Shown here: positions 1 to 4,960 of the stretch, one piece after another | How positions within the stretch are numbered: position 1 is the first letter of the stretch | Layout: every line of letters starts with the position of its first letter | Origin: Pirellulales bacterium | Lineage (GTDB): Bacteria > Planctomycetota > Planctomycetia > Pirellulales > JAICIG01 | Reading direction: 5' to 3' | DNA length: 5,127 nt | Assembly: GCA_025924495.1 (NCBI GenBank) | Contig: JAICIG010000516.1 | Span: forward strand, 1 to 5,127 | The notes under the pieces: generated by a model | The model's database searches: none | The model's input: the letters and a program-made list of their open reading frames with translations, nothing else | Told to the model about the DNA's origin: nothing | Made by a program: the position numbers and the translations under genes

Positions 1-1706
1 ACAAGCCCCTTGAGCTGCGCCAGACCGCGGAGCGAATACTGCTTGGTTGAGTATCCCATGTCTTTCAGTGAAGGCAGCGCAGCGAGGCGGGCCAGGCCGG
101 CCTCGGTGATCTGAGTTTCATCGAGCCAGAGCGCTTTCAGCCGCTTGCAACCGGCCAATCGCTGCATGCCGGCGTCGGTCACCTGAGTATGGCGTAAATC
201 GAGTGCTTCCAAGGCCGGCAAGCTTTCGAGATGTTCCAGACCCTCGTCGGTGATCTTGCATCCGCCCAGCGCAAGCGTGCGGAGCCGGGGCAGCTTGGCG
301 AGATGAGTGAGCCCGGCGGCGGTAATCTTGGTGTCGTACAACAGCAGCCACTCGAGCTTTTCAAACTTGGCAATTTGCTCGAGGCCAGCGTCGCCGACCG
401 GGTTGCCGCTCAAGTCGAGCAGCCTGACATTACTCAACTCGGCGAGGCGCTTCAAATCTTCGTCGGTAGTGCCCGAACCGACAAAAGGAAAGCGTGTCGA
501 GTAATAGCACGACATTCCGTACATACGGTCCCTCGAGACGTTGTCGTCCTGGAACACGAGCGAGAGCACGTCGCCACCGACTGGTTGTAGCGCCCCAATC
601 AATTCAGGCGGACGCAATCGGCCTTCCGGGCCCGTGCGGTGCAGTGCTTTGATGATGTTATCGGCAACAGAGCCGCGGGGGTCGTCGACGTGTGCCAGCA
701 GTCGCTGGCGCAACGCGTCATTCGCGTGCTTGCATGTAGCAAAGAGTAGCGCCGCCTGCCAAGCCCGATCTCCGCTGTCGAGCAGCGGGGCTAGCAGAGA
801 AATCATCTGTGGGTCCTCCTTGCCGATGCTCAGAATCGTCTGACCCGCATTCCAAGCACTCGCGCCATTCGCCGCCACGACCTTCGCCAGCTCCGGGATC
901 GCCGGCTCAGCATCGGCCCCCATCCGGCGCAGCAGCGTGCAGGCGGTCGATTGCACCAGTGGATCGGCGTCGTGCAGGGCGGCAATCAATTCATCCATCT
1001 GCGTGGCCGAATGCCGCCACAGGGCGGCCTGAGCCTCGGCCCGGACGCGCGGGTCAGAGTCGCGCAAATGGGTGCGTATTGCGTCGAGATGCTCGATTTT
1101 TGTGCCATCCAGTCGTCCTAATTCGATAATGGCCCGGCGACGAATGTCGGCGTCGTCATCAGCCAGCATGCCCGACAGCTTAGTAACCCCCGCGTCGCCG
1201 AGCAGGCGAAGCGCCTCAAAAATGGCGCCGCGAATTTCCAAGTCTGCATCGCGCACGCTGCGCGTTAGCGCCTCTGCGGCTTCTTTCGGTTGGGCACCGA
1301 TGCGGCCCAAGGCAATGGCCGCCTGTTGCCTTACCTTCATTTCAGGATCATCGAGGGCGGCGATCAGTGAGTCGATCGCGCCCGCATTTTCGGCGTCTAA
1401 TCTGCCCAGCGTTTGCGCCGCCAATTCCCGGCCCACCGCATCACCCGCCGAAAGCTCCGCCGTCAATTCGCCGACGATTGAGGGATCAGCCACCTTAATC
1501 GCCTCGGCCGCGATCTGGCGCGCAATCGCCTTTGCGGCGCCATCGCGCACGATGGCCACTTGCTGGGCCGGCGATTTTGTCGCAGGTGGACGCGCCGCCC
1601 GGAACTGCATCGCATACCAGCCGACAATGGTTGCGGCCAACGCGCACACCCCAAGTTTCAACAAACGGACAGCCCAGCGATATCCCGCGCTTCGTTCGTC
1701 AACCAC
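1..1706 (-). CDS. Membrane-anchored HEAT-repeat / leucine-rich-repeat protein (C-terminus off window)
   Basis: 568 codons are visible and the frame is still open at the left edge. The chosen start is GTG at 1704-1706, preceded by GGAGGG six bases upstream; the frame stays open further upstream, to another GTG at about 1770, but with no comparable ribosome site. Residues 14-33 (around LGVCALAATIVGWYAM) form one hydrophobic segment preceded by R10, R14 and K17, suggesting a signal anchor with the rest outside the cytoplasm. No lipobox fits. Residues about 85-370 are helical HEAT-type repeats of roughly 31 residues, with cores such as AAIALGRIG (129-137), AIFEALRLLG (161-170), RAIIELGRLD (191-200) and STACTLLRRMG (253-263). 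Residues 413-568 are about six leucine-rich repeats of 24 residues, pattern ITDxGLxxLxxLPxLxxLxL. Both repeat types are protein-binding scaffolds; no enzymatic domain is visible. The partner is unknown. The call of a repeat scaffold is secure; the biological role is not. Confidence 0.9.
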   Translation of the reverse strand, partial: MVDERSAGYRWAVRLLKLGVCALAATIVGWYAMQFRAARPPATKSPAQQVAIVRDGAAKAIARQIAAEAIKVADPSIVGELTAELSAGDAVGRELAAQTLGRLDAENAGAIDSLIAALDDPEMKVRQQAAIALGRIGAQPKEAAEALTRSVRDADLEIRGAIFEALRLLGDAGVTKLSGMLADDDADIRRRAIIELGRLDGTKIEHLDAIRTHLRDSDPRVRAEAQAALWRHSATQMDELIAALHDADPLVQSTACTLLRRMGADAEPAIPELAKVVAANGASAWNAGQTILSIGKEDPQMISLLAPLLDSGDRAWQAALLFATCKHANDALRQRLLAHVDDPRGSVADNIIKALHRTGPEGRLRPPELIGALQPVGGDVLSLVFQDDNVSRDRMYGMSCYYSTRFPFVGSGTTDEDLKRLAELSNVRLLDLSGNPVGDAGLEQIAKFEKLEWLLLYDTKITAAGLTHLAKLPRLRTLALGGCKITDEGLEHLESLPALEALDLRHTQVTDAGMQRLAGCKRLKALWLDETQITEAGLARLAALPSLKDMGYSTKQYSLRGLAQLKGL

Positions 1707-1712
1707 GGCATG

Positions 1713-1718
1713 CCCTCC
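1713..1718 (-). promoter_or_regulatory. Ribosome binding site of the HEAT/LRR gene
   Basis: On the minus strand this reads GGAGGG, six bases before the GTG at 1706. It decides the start: an ATG only one base downstream of it is out of frame and stops after a few codons, and the in-frame GTG further upstream has no such site. Confidence 0.65.
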
Positions 1719-1975
1719 GCGTTCGAGGATTCCTCTGCTCGCCAAATTCTGCCGCGCCGACGACCTAGGCACAAATATTATGCACGGCAGCACGCCTGTA
1801 CCTCGGCCATGCCCCGTTGCTTCGACGTGGCCTGGTGAATCGCATCACCGGCGTGATCGGGAACTGCATCTTTAAGGCCCTCGGCAATTAGTGTGCTCCC
1901 AAGCGTTGATGGAACACAAACATCCTGGCGCCCGCTGACGTTTGCAGCCGTCCTGTCCTCGCGATCCCACCGCTG

Positions 1976-2494
1976 TCAGCTTGCCGCGCCCTGTTCGGGC
2001 GTGGCGGGCTGCCAGTGCATCTGATAGCGCTCGCCGAGGAGCGCACGGGTGAGGTGAACGATCTCCTGGGCGTGGCCGCGGAAGTGAGGCACGCTGTGGA
2101 ATATCGCAGCCAGGCCGGTCACGTCGAAGCCCTGGATACGGCGGGTTTTCGCCAACTCGTCCGCGCTCAGGCACGCCAGCGCGGCGCTGGCCTGGGCGAC
2201 GGCGACGTCGAGCCGGCGGAGGAGGGCGTCGGCCGGGATCGGGCCGCGCTCGGCGAACTCGGCCGCGCGGTTGCGGAGGTCCTCGGCGCCGCCGAGGCCG
2301 CTGGCGATCCATTGCGTCAGGTTGCCTTCCAGGTGCAACAGCAGATTCCCGATGCTGTTGAGCCCTGCGCCGGGCCGCGACCAGATCGCCGACTCGTCGA
2401 GTTGACCGATGCAATGCTTGATCTTGGCCAACGCGTCGGCCAATTCCTCCGCGGCATGGCGGCCGACTGCGGAGGCCAATTCATCGGCGGTCAC
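1976..2494 (-). CDS. DinB-superfamily protein (DUF1572/DinB_2-like four-helix metal-binding protein)
   Basis: The product is 172 residues from GTG at 2492-2494, which has GGAG seven bases upstream. An in-frame ATG at 2537-2539 would add 15 residues (MGQRGTPANRQRRTP) but has no ribosome site, so the GTG is preferred. Numbered from the longer form, the motif NSIGNLLLHLEGN (61-73) carries H69, and FHSVPHFRGHAQEI (147-160) carries H152 and H156. Together these are the three-histidine metal site of the DinB fold. Known family members are small helical bundles binding a divalent metal; relatives include bacillithiol-S-transferase-type and stress-induced proteins, but this subgroup has no assigned reaction. 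The length is normal for the family and the protein looks intact and cytosolic, with no signal peptide. It stands alone, 269 bases upstream of the HEAT/LRR gene on the same strand. The family call is good; the substrate is unknown. Confidence 0.85.
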   Translation of the reverse strand: MTADELASAVGRHAAEELADALAKIKHCIGQLDESAIWSRPGAGLNSIGNLLLHLEGNLTQWIASGLGGAEDLRNRAAEFAERGPIPADALLRRLDVAVAQASAALACLSADELAKTRRIQGFDVTGLAAIFHSVPHFRGHAQEIVHLTRALLGERYQMHWQPATPEQGAAS

Positions 2495-2500
2495 TGGAGT

Positions 2501-2507
2501 TCTCCGT
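2501..2507 (-). promoter_or_regulatory. Ribosome binding site deciding the DinB-like start
   Basis: On the minus strand this reads ACGGAGA; its GGAG is seven bases before the GTG at 2494. The alternative ATG at 2539 is preceded by CGAAGCCG, which is not a usable site. Confidence 0.5.
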
Positions 2508-2556
2508 TGGCGATTGGCTGGTGTTCCTCGCTGGCCCATCGGCTTCGAGTCGTAGT

Positions 2557-2580
2557 CGTAGGTTATGCTTTAGCATATCC
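2557..2580 (+). repeat. GTAG-headed REP-like palindrome, copy 1
   Basis: A GTAG head (2558-2561) runs into an imperfect palindrome whose core is TATGCT-TT-AGCATA (2564-2577), closed by GG/CC across a T-T mismatch. This is the classical REP layout. It lies on the 5' side of the DinB-like gene. Copy 2 at 2667-2690 is the same sequence inverted, with one internal difference (TTT versus TTC when read in the same direction). Confidence 0.8.
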
Positions 2581-2588
2581 TTTGCACG

Positions 2589-2611
2589 CCCCGGTGATTC
2601 AGCCCTCGGGG
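2589..2611. repeat. Small hairpin inside the first REP pair
   Basis: CCCCG (2589-2593) pairs with CGGGG (2607-2611) across a 13-base loop. It is the only other structure in the 86 bases between REP copies 1 and 2. There is no T tract on either strand, so a terminator is not supported. Confidence 0.35.
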
Positions 2612-2666
2612 ACGCTCTTTACTTTCGCCGCGCGGCCCAGCGGAATCGGATGAGAAGCGAATTCTT

Positions 2667-2690
2667 GGATATGCTGAAGCATAACCTACG
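2667..2690 (-). repeat. GTAG-headed REP-like palindrome, copy 2 (contains the membrane-protein stop codon)
   Basis: This is the inverted partner of copy 1. On the minus strand it reads CGTAGGTTATGCTTCAGCAT followed by ATCC. Its TAG (2686-2688) is the stop codon of the membrane-protein gene, so the hairpin starts directly after translation ends. Confidence 0.8.
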
Positions 2691-3426
2691 CGCACGGGGC
2701 CGAGTCCGTATTGCGCGAGAAGAGCTGGTGAAGGGAATAAATGTGAAACAGGCTCATGATCGGAACGCCGTAGGCGGGAATGATCAGGACGTAATTCACG
2801 TAGGCGGTCGAGGCGCCCGACACGGCAGGCTGCCGGACAAAGGGCGGGATGTAGGTCACGCCGGTGACGAGGGCGACCGCGAAGTCGAGAATGCCGAGCA
2901 GATTCCAGGCGATCGCCGCGGGGCGAGCGTAGGGCTTGTTGGCGGCCAGGAGATAGGCGACTGGCAGCGCAAGCACTGCGACCGTCACGTCGCCGTAACC
3001 GGCGGGAAGAGCGAATTCCGGCGGGAGCAACTTCATATCGGCGAGCGTCAGGAATGCTCCGCCAATCACGCGGCCTGCGTGGAAGGCGATGATCCACGTT
3101 TGCGGCATGGCGCGGATGATCTGCCGAAACGTGGGAGAAATCCATAAAGGCAGCGTGCCCGCGGCCATCCCGAATACGACAAAGGCCACCGTCCCCTTCG
3201 CCCCGAGCACGCGGCCGCCCGGCGGGTAGAACTGTAGCGCAAGACGGACCACTAGCCAGGCGGCAAGCAAAAAACCGGCGCCCAAGCGCCAATTGCGTTT
3301 GACGCGCGGGGCGAGAGGCAGTCGGGCGAGCGCAGCCGAAAGGAGCAGCCAGGCGCAAACGCCGGCTTGAATCATGGCGGCAGTGATCAGGACAACCGTG
3401 TTGGTCGGGAAATTCGGGGGAAGCAT
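2686..3426 (-). CDS. Seven-helix integral membrane protein of unknown function
   Basis: The product is 246 residues from ATG at 3424-3426. Hydrophobic segments are visible at about 10-35, 47-66, 78-97, 109-130, 145-162, 170-190 and 207-231, giving seven predicted membrane helices and no soluble domain. Recognisable conserved-looking patches are FHAGRVIGGAFL (115-126, with H116 and R119), LPPEFALPAGYGD (134-146) and LFHIYSLHQL (226-235). I have seen such patches in an uncharacterised bacterial membrane-protein family, but I cannot name it with confidence. No signal peptide, metal cluster or transporter motif is seen. The start has no clear ribosome site; instead a REP copy ends 11 bases upstream. 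The stop codon belongs to another REP copy. The reading frame is intact across its whole length. Function, substrate and partner are unknown. Confidence 0.8.
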   Translation of the reverse strand: MLPPNFPTNTVVLITAAMIQAGVCAWLLLSAALARLPLAPRVKRNWRLGAGFLLAAWLVVRLALQFYPPGGRVLGAKGTVAFVVFGMAAGTLPLWISPTFRQIIRAMPQTWIIAFHAGRVIGGAFLTLADMKLLPPEFALPAGYGDVTVAVLALPVAYLLAANKPYARPAAIAWNLLGILDFAVALVTGVTYIPPFVRQPAVSGASTAYVNYVLIIPAYGVPIMSLFHIYSLHQLFSRNTDSAPCA

Positions 3427-3437
3427 CGCGAGAGTCT

Positions 3438-3462
3438 TGTAGGTTATGCCTTCAGCATATCT
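3438..3462 (+). repeat. GTAG-headed REP-like palindrome, copy 3
   Basis: It matches copy 1 with one extra base (TGCCTTCAGCA instead of TGCTTTAGCA) and a final T. It ends 11 bases before the membrane-protein ATG and so occupies that gene's leader. It is convergent with copy 4 at 4183-4200. Confidence 0.75.
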
Positions 3463-3541
3463 GTTCGGTCATGTCCAAGCGCACGATGAGTAAGGGAGTA
3501 GAGCGCTGCGCCGTATGATTCGAGAGAAGAAACCTGGGTGA

Positions 3542-3656
3542 GGCGACTAACGGCCAAAGCCTTGTTGCGGTCGCAAGGTTGTCGTTTTTTGGCGGAGCCA
3601 AAGAACGCTCTTTTGCGGAGCAAAAGACGACAACGGACGGCCCGTTGAGTCACGCC
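3542..3656. repeat. 115-base structured inverted-repeat element with two tandem GGA-loop hairpins
   Basis: The outer arms are GGCGACTAACGGCC (3542-3555) and the inverse of it with three small insertions at 3639-3656. Inner arms GTTGTCG (3578-3584) and CGACAAC (3628-3634) enclose two hairpins. The first is TTTGGC/GCCAAA with a GGA loop (3588-3602). The second is TCTTTTGC/GCAAAAGA with a GGA loop (3609-3627). Side hairpins TTGCG/CGCAA (3565-3576) and CAACGG/CCGTTG (3631-3647) are also possible, the latter competing with the inner arm. The element codes for nothing recognisable. It could be a REP/MITE-like repeat or a structured RNA; the sequence does not say which strand would be transcribed. 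Confidence 0.6.
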
Positions 3657-3729
3657 GACGATTTGGTTGAGGCATCGCTTCATTATTTCACGCGAGCGTA
3701 AGGACCGAGGATTGAATAACCTCTCAAAC

Positions 3730-3762
3730 GGCAGAGAAATCGTCGTTAGATGATTTTCTGCC
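3730..3762. repeat. 11-base-pair intergenic hairpin
   Basis: GGCAGA-g-AAATC (3730-3741) pairs with GATTT-TCTGCC (3752-3762) around a 10-base loop, with one bulged G. It lacks a T run on both strands, so it is not a standard intrinsic terminator. It may be the remains of another palindromic repeat. Confidence 0.45.
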
Positions 3763-3872
3763 AGGGTTTCGAGCTGTTCGTTGTGCATAGGGAGTTATTT
3801 GTTCCTGGTGCGCAAAAGGCGGACGGCAAAGAGATATGACGATGAGCGAGCGGGTCTGCACTGGCATGCTTG

Positions 3873-3893
3873 CCACCCAGCTTTAGCTGGTGG
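3873..3893 (+). repeat. Outer palindrome, left copy
   Basis: The stem is CCAGCT-TT-AGCTGG (3877-3890), extended by CCA/TGG with one bulged C. The inverse of this sequence matches 4072-4095 at 19 of 24 positions. Confidence 0.7.
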
Positions 3894-3921
3894 TAAGAGA
3901 GCCATTCATGAACCGTCGTGC

Positions 3922-3939
3922 AGCCGGCTTTAGCCGGCT
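3922..3939 (+). repeat. Inner palindrome, left copy
   Basis: AGCCGGCT-TT-AGCCGGCT forms a perfect 8-base-pair stem with a two-base loop. Inverted, it matches 4026-4043 with three base changes. Confidence 0.75.
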
Positions 3940-3962
3940 TCCACTTGAAGATGGCGCAATCC

Positions 3963-4082
3963 ATGTCGAGTCATGTTTTCCACGCGATTTATCTCCACGC
4001 TGGCAAGCGCCTGAAGGCTTGCACAAGTCGGCTAGAGCCGACTGAAGACAACCAATGTCCTGGCTCGAATACCACCAGATAA
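3963..4082 (+). pseudogene. Possible N-terminal remnant of a REP-associated tyrosine transposase (RAYT)
   Basis: ATG at 3963 opens a 39-residue frame beginning MSSHVFHAIYLHAG. Y1/IS200-like RAYT transposases of bacteria commonly begin with a similar M-S/P-S-H-V/L-F-H-x-I-x-L-H stretch followed by a tryptophan-containing strand. Here the resemblance stops after about 12 residues, and the rest of the frame runs through palindrome 3 and stops at 4082. The HUH metal motif and the catalytic tyrosine expected further on are absent, so the fragment cannot be active. The match is from memory of the family and is short; a chance frame remains possible. Its position exactly between mirrored REP-like pairs is the main support. 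Confidence 0.4.
4026..4043 (-). repeat. Inner palindrome, right copy
   Basis: AGTCGGCT-AG-AGCCGACT forms a perfect 8-base-pair stem with a two-base loop. It is the inverted counterpart of 3922-3939. Paired changes C-to-T and G-to-A on opposite arms keep the stem intact, a compensatory difference. Confidence 0.75.
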
Positions 4083-4093
4083 AAGCAGGTGGC
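4072..4093 (-). repeat. Outer palindrome, right copy (degenerate)
   Basis: CCACC (4072-4076) and GGTGG (4089-4093) still pair, but the inner stem has decayed. Similarity to the inverse of 3865-3893 continues into GGTGGCAA (4089-4096). Confidence 0.55.
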
Positions 4094-4182
4094 AAACAGG
4101 AAAAGCCTGGCCACTGAATTCCCGCCCGCCGGGATCGGGAAAATAATTAATCCTCGATATGGTTGCGGCTTCGCCGTGCTAG

Positions 4183-4200
4183 GCTGAAGCATAACCTACG
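4183..4200 (-). repeat. GTAG-headed REP-like palindrome, copy 4 (contains the GrpB stop codon)
   Basis: 18 bases are identical to the right part of copy 2; the left arm (4173-4182) has diverged. The TAG at 4196-4198 is the stop codon of the GrpB-type gene, at the same place in the repeat as in copy 2. Confidence 0.7.
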
Positions 4201-4744
4201 TCTGAAGCTGCGCGGCGGCGAGGATGCTTGCGATGATGTCGGATTTGGCGTTGGCGTAGGCGTTCATATCGGGCCAATCATGGGCCGCCAATGCTCGCTT
4301 CGTCTGCTCATAGCGGCTGCGGTCGTCGACATTTTTACGCAGGCGGTCTCGGAAGGTCAGGCAGCGCTCGATCTCCGGGCAGCCGGCCGAGTAGATGTGG
4401 ATGTGGACGTCCTTCTCGGGAGTGCGAAACATGCGGTGCTCGTTCCAATCGGGCTCCCGCACTCGCAGGATGTAGCCGGCCGTTTCCAATCCGGCGAGAT
4501 AGACAGACTCATGTGCGGAATCCGCAACCACGACCAGGATGTCGATGATCGGCTTGGCGGCCAGTCCTGGCACGGAGGTGGACCCGATGTGCTCGATCCG
4601 CTGGTTAGCGCCCGCCAACGCGTCGGCGATGATCGTGGCGTGTACGTCGAACTTTTTCGGCCAATCCAAGTCGTACTCGACGATCTTAATCTCGCGTTTT
4701 TCGGGGCCTCCGATCAGCCCTTGTTCCAAAGATTCATCCGCCAC
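4196..4744 (-). CDS. GrpB family protein (UPF0157, nucleotidyltransferase-like fold)
   Basis: The product is 182 residues from GTG at 4742-4744, with AAGGA five bases upstream. The signature IEHIGSTSVPGLAAKPIIDI (50-69) is the family hallmark: the GS pair (G54, S55) and D68 correspond to nucleotidyltransferase-fold positions. Downstream are HRMF (103-106), DVHIHIYSAGCPEIERCLTF (112-131, with H114 and H116) and FRDRLRKN (131-138), all typical of the family, and the length is normal. GrpB-like domains occur alone or fused to dephospho-CoA kinase; the substrate of stand-alone members is not established. The protein is cytosolic with no signal or membrane segment. The unusual point is the 3' end: the stop codon lies inside a REP-like repeat, yet the C-terminus (ASILAAAQLQT) ends about where family members usually do, so the gene appears complete. 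Confidence 0.92.
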   Translation of the reverse strand: MADESLEQGLIGGPEKREIKIVEYDLDWPKKFDVHATIIADALAGANQRIEHIGSTSVPGLAAKPIIDILVVVADSAHESVYLAGLETAGYILRVREPDWNEHRMFRTPEKDVHIHIYSAGCPEIERCLTFRDRLRKNVDDRSRYEQTKRALAAHDWPDMNAYANAKSDIIASILAAAQLQT

Positions 4745-4749
4745 AATGG

Positions 4750-4754
4750 TCCTT
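4750..4754 (-). promoter_or_regulatory. Ribosome binding site deciding the GrpB GTG start
   Basis: On the minus strand this reads AAGGA, five bases before GTG 4744. No ATG in the same frame lies nearby upstream. Confidence 0.55.
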
Positions 4755-4819
4755 TCGCTATCGCCGAATGCTCACGCACGAGCGCCCCAGACAAGGCGGC
4801 ATCGGGGCTCGGCAAATCG

Positions 4820-4886
4820 CTAGTCTAACGTCGCAATCTCTGGCGTCGTCGATTTAATTTGCCAAGCCAGCCGGCGGCTAGACTAG
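4820..4886. repeat. Nested inverted repeat upstream of GrpB
   Basis: CTAGTCTA (4820-4827) and TAGACTAG (4879-4886) are perfect inverses. Inside them CTGGC (4840-4844) pairs with GCCAG (4866-4870). The loop is AT-rich (GATTTAATTT). It could be an operator-like site, a repeat end or chance. Confidence 0.4.
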
Positions 4887-4933
4887 GTGCGGCGCTGCTG
4901 CGCGCGGATGGCGAGGTTCAAGAAGAGGGGAGC

Positions 4934-4954
4934 TAGGAGTTAGGAGTCAGGAGC
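4934..4954 (+). repeat. Heptamer tandem repeat, three units
   Basis: TAGGAGT, TAGGAGT, CAGGAGC lie in direct succession in a purine-rich stretch. It sits just outside, or at, the probable left end of the IS110 element. Confidence 0.6.
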
Positions 4955-4960
4955 GGAGCA

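Larger units (their letters stand above)
3865..4100 (+). mobile_element. Decayed RAYT/REP locus (REPtron-like shell)
   Basis: Two different palindromes at the left (3873-3893, 3922-3939) recur in inverted order at the right (4026-4043, 4072-4093). Centre-to-centre spacing is about 47 bases on the left and 48 on the right. The spacer sequences between each pair also align when one side is inverted (both contain GAGCCA, then CAT, then CAG entering the inner palindrome). Between the two halves lies a short frame resembling the N-terminus of a REP-associated tyrosine transposase. This is the layout expected of a transposase gene flanked by its REPs after most of the gene has been deleted. The repeat geometry is seen directly; the RAYT assignment is inference. 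Confidence 0.5.
3427..4195. other. Gene-poor intergenic region built from repeats
   Basis: This 769-base stretch lies between the membrane-protein start and the GrpB stop. It holds no convincing intact gene; the short open frames here run straight through palindromes. In order it contains a GTAG-REP (3438-3462), a structured element (3542-3656), an 11-base-pair hairpin (3730-3762), a palindrome array around a transposase remnant (3865-4100) and a degenerate GTAG-REP (4183-4200). I see nothing recognisable at 3463-3541, 3657-3729, 3763-3864 and 4101-4182. Confidence 0.7.
4745..4960. other. Divergent intergenic region between GrpB and the IS110 end
   Basis: No gene is supported here. It contains an inverted repeat (4820-4886) and three copies of a 7-base repeat (4934-4954). 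I could not pick out a convincing promoter for the GrpB gene on the minus strand. Confidence 0.5.

Noticed and set aside
1779..1790. CATAAT on the minus strand as a -10 box for the HEAT/LRR gene
   Set aside because: No acceptable -35 sequence lies about 17 bases upstream, so a promoter is not supported.
1832..1851. Hairpin CTGGTGA/TCACCGG between the DinB-like and HEAT/LRR genes as a terminator
   Set aside because: The stem is short with a wobble pair and no T tract follows on either strand; the rest of the 269-base gap shows nothing convincing.
1072..1875. Plus-strand 267-residue frame antisense to the HEAT/LRR gene
   Set aside because: It is rich in Ser, Ala, Arg and Pro with no domain, while the opposite strand shows regular HEAT repeats and a good ribosome site.
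2015..2653. Plus-strand open frame of 212 residues over the DinB-like gene
   Set aside because: It is antisense to a gene with clear DinB histidines, and its C-terminal part is translated REP sequence. High GC makes such shadow frames long.
3444..3788. Minus-strand 114-residue frame in the intergenic block
   Set aside because: It reads straight through the twin-hairpin element and the 3730 hairpin, shows no domain and has no ribosome site, so it is probably not a gene.
3865..4100. Palindrome cluster as a CRISPR array
   Set aside because: The repeats are two different palindromes in mirrored orientation, not identical direct repeats with regular spacers, and no cas gene is present.
4163..4828. 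Plus-strand 221-residue frame over the GrpB gene
   Set aside because: It is antisense to the unmistakable GrpB signature and begins inside repeat DNA.
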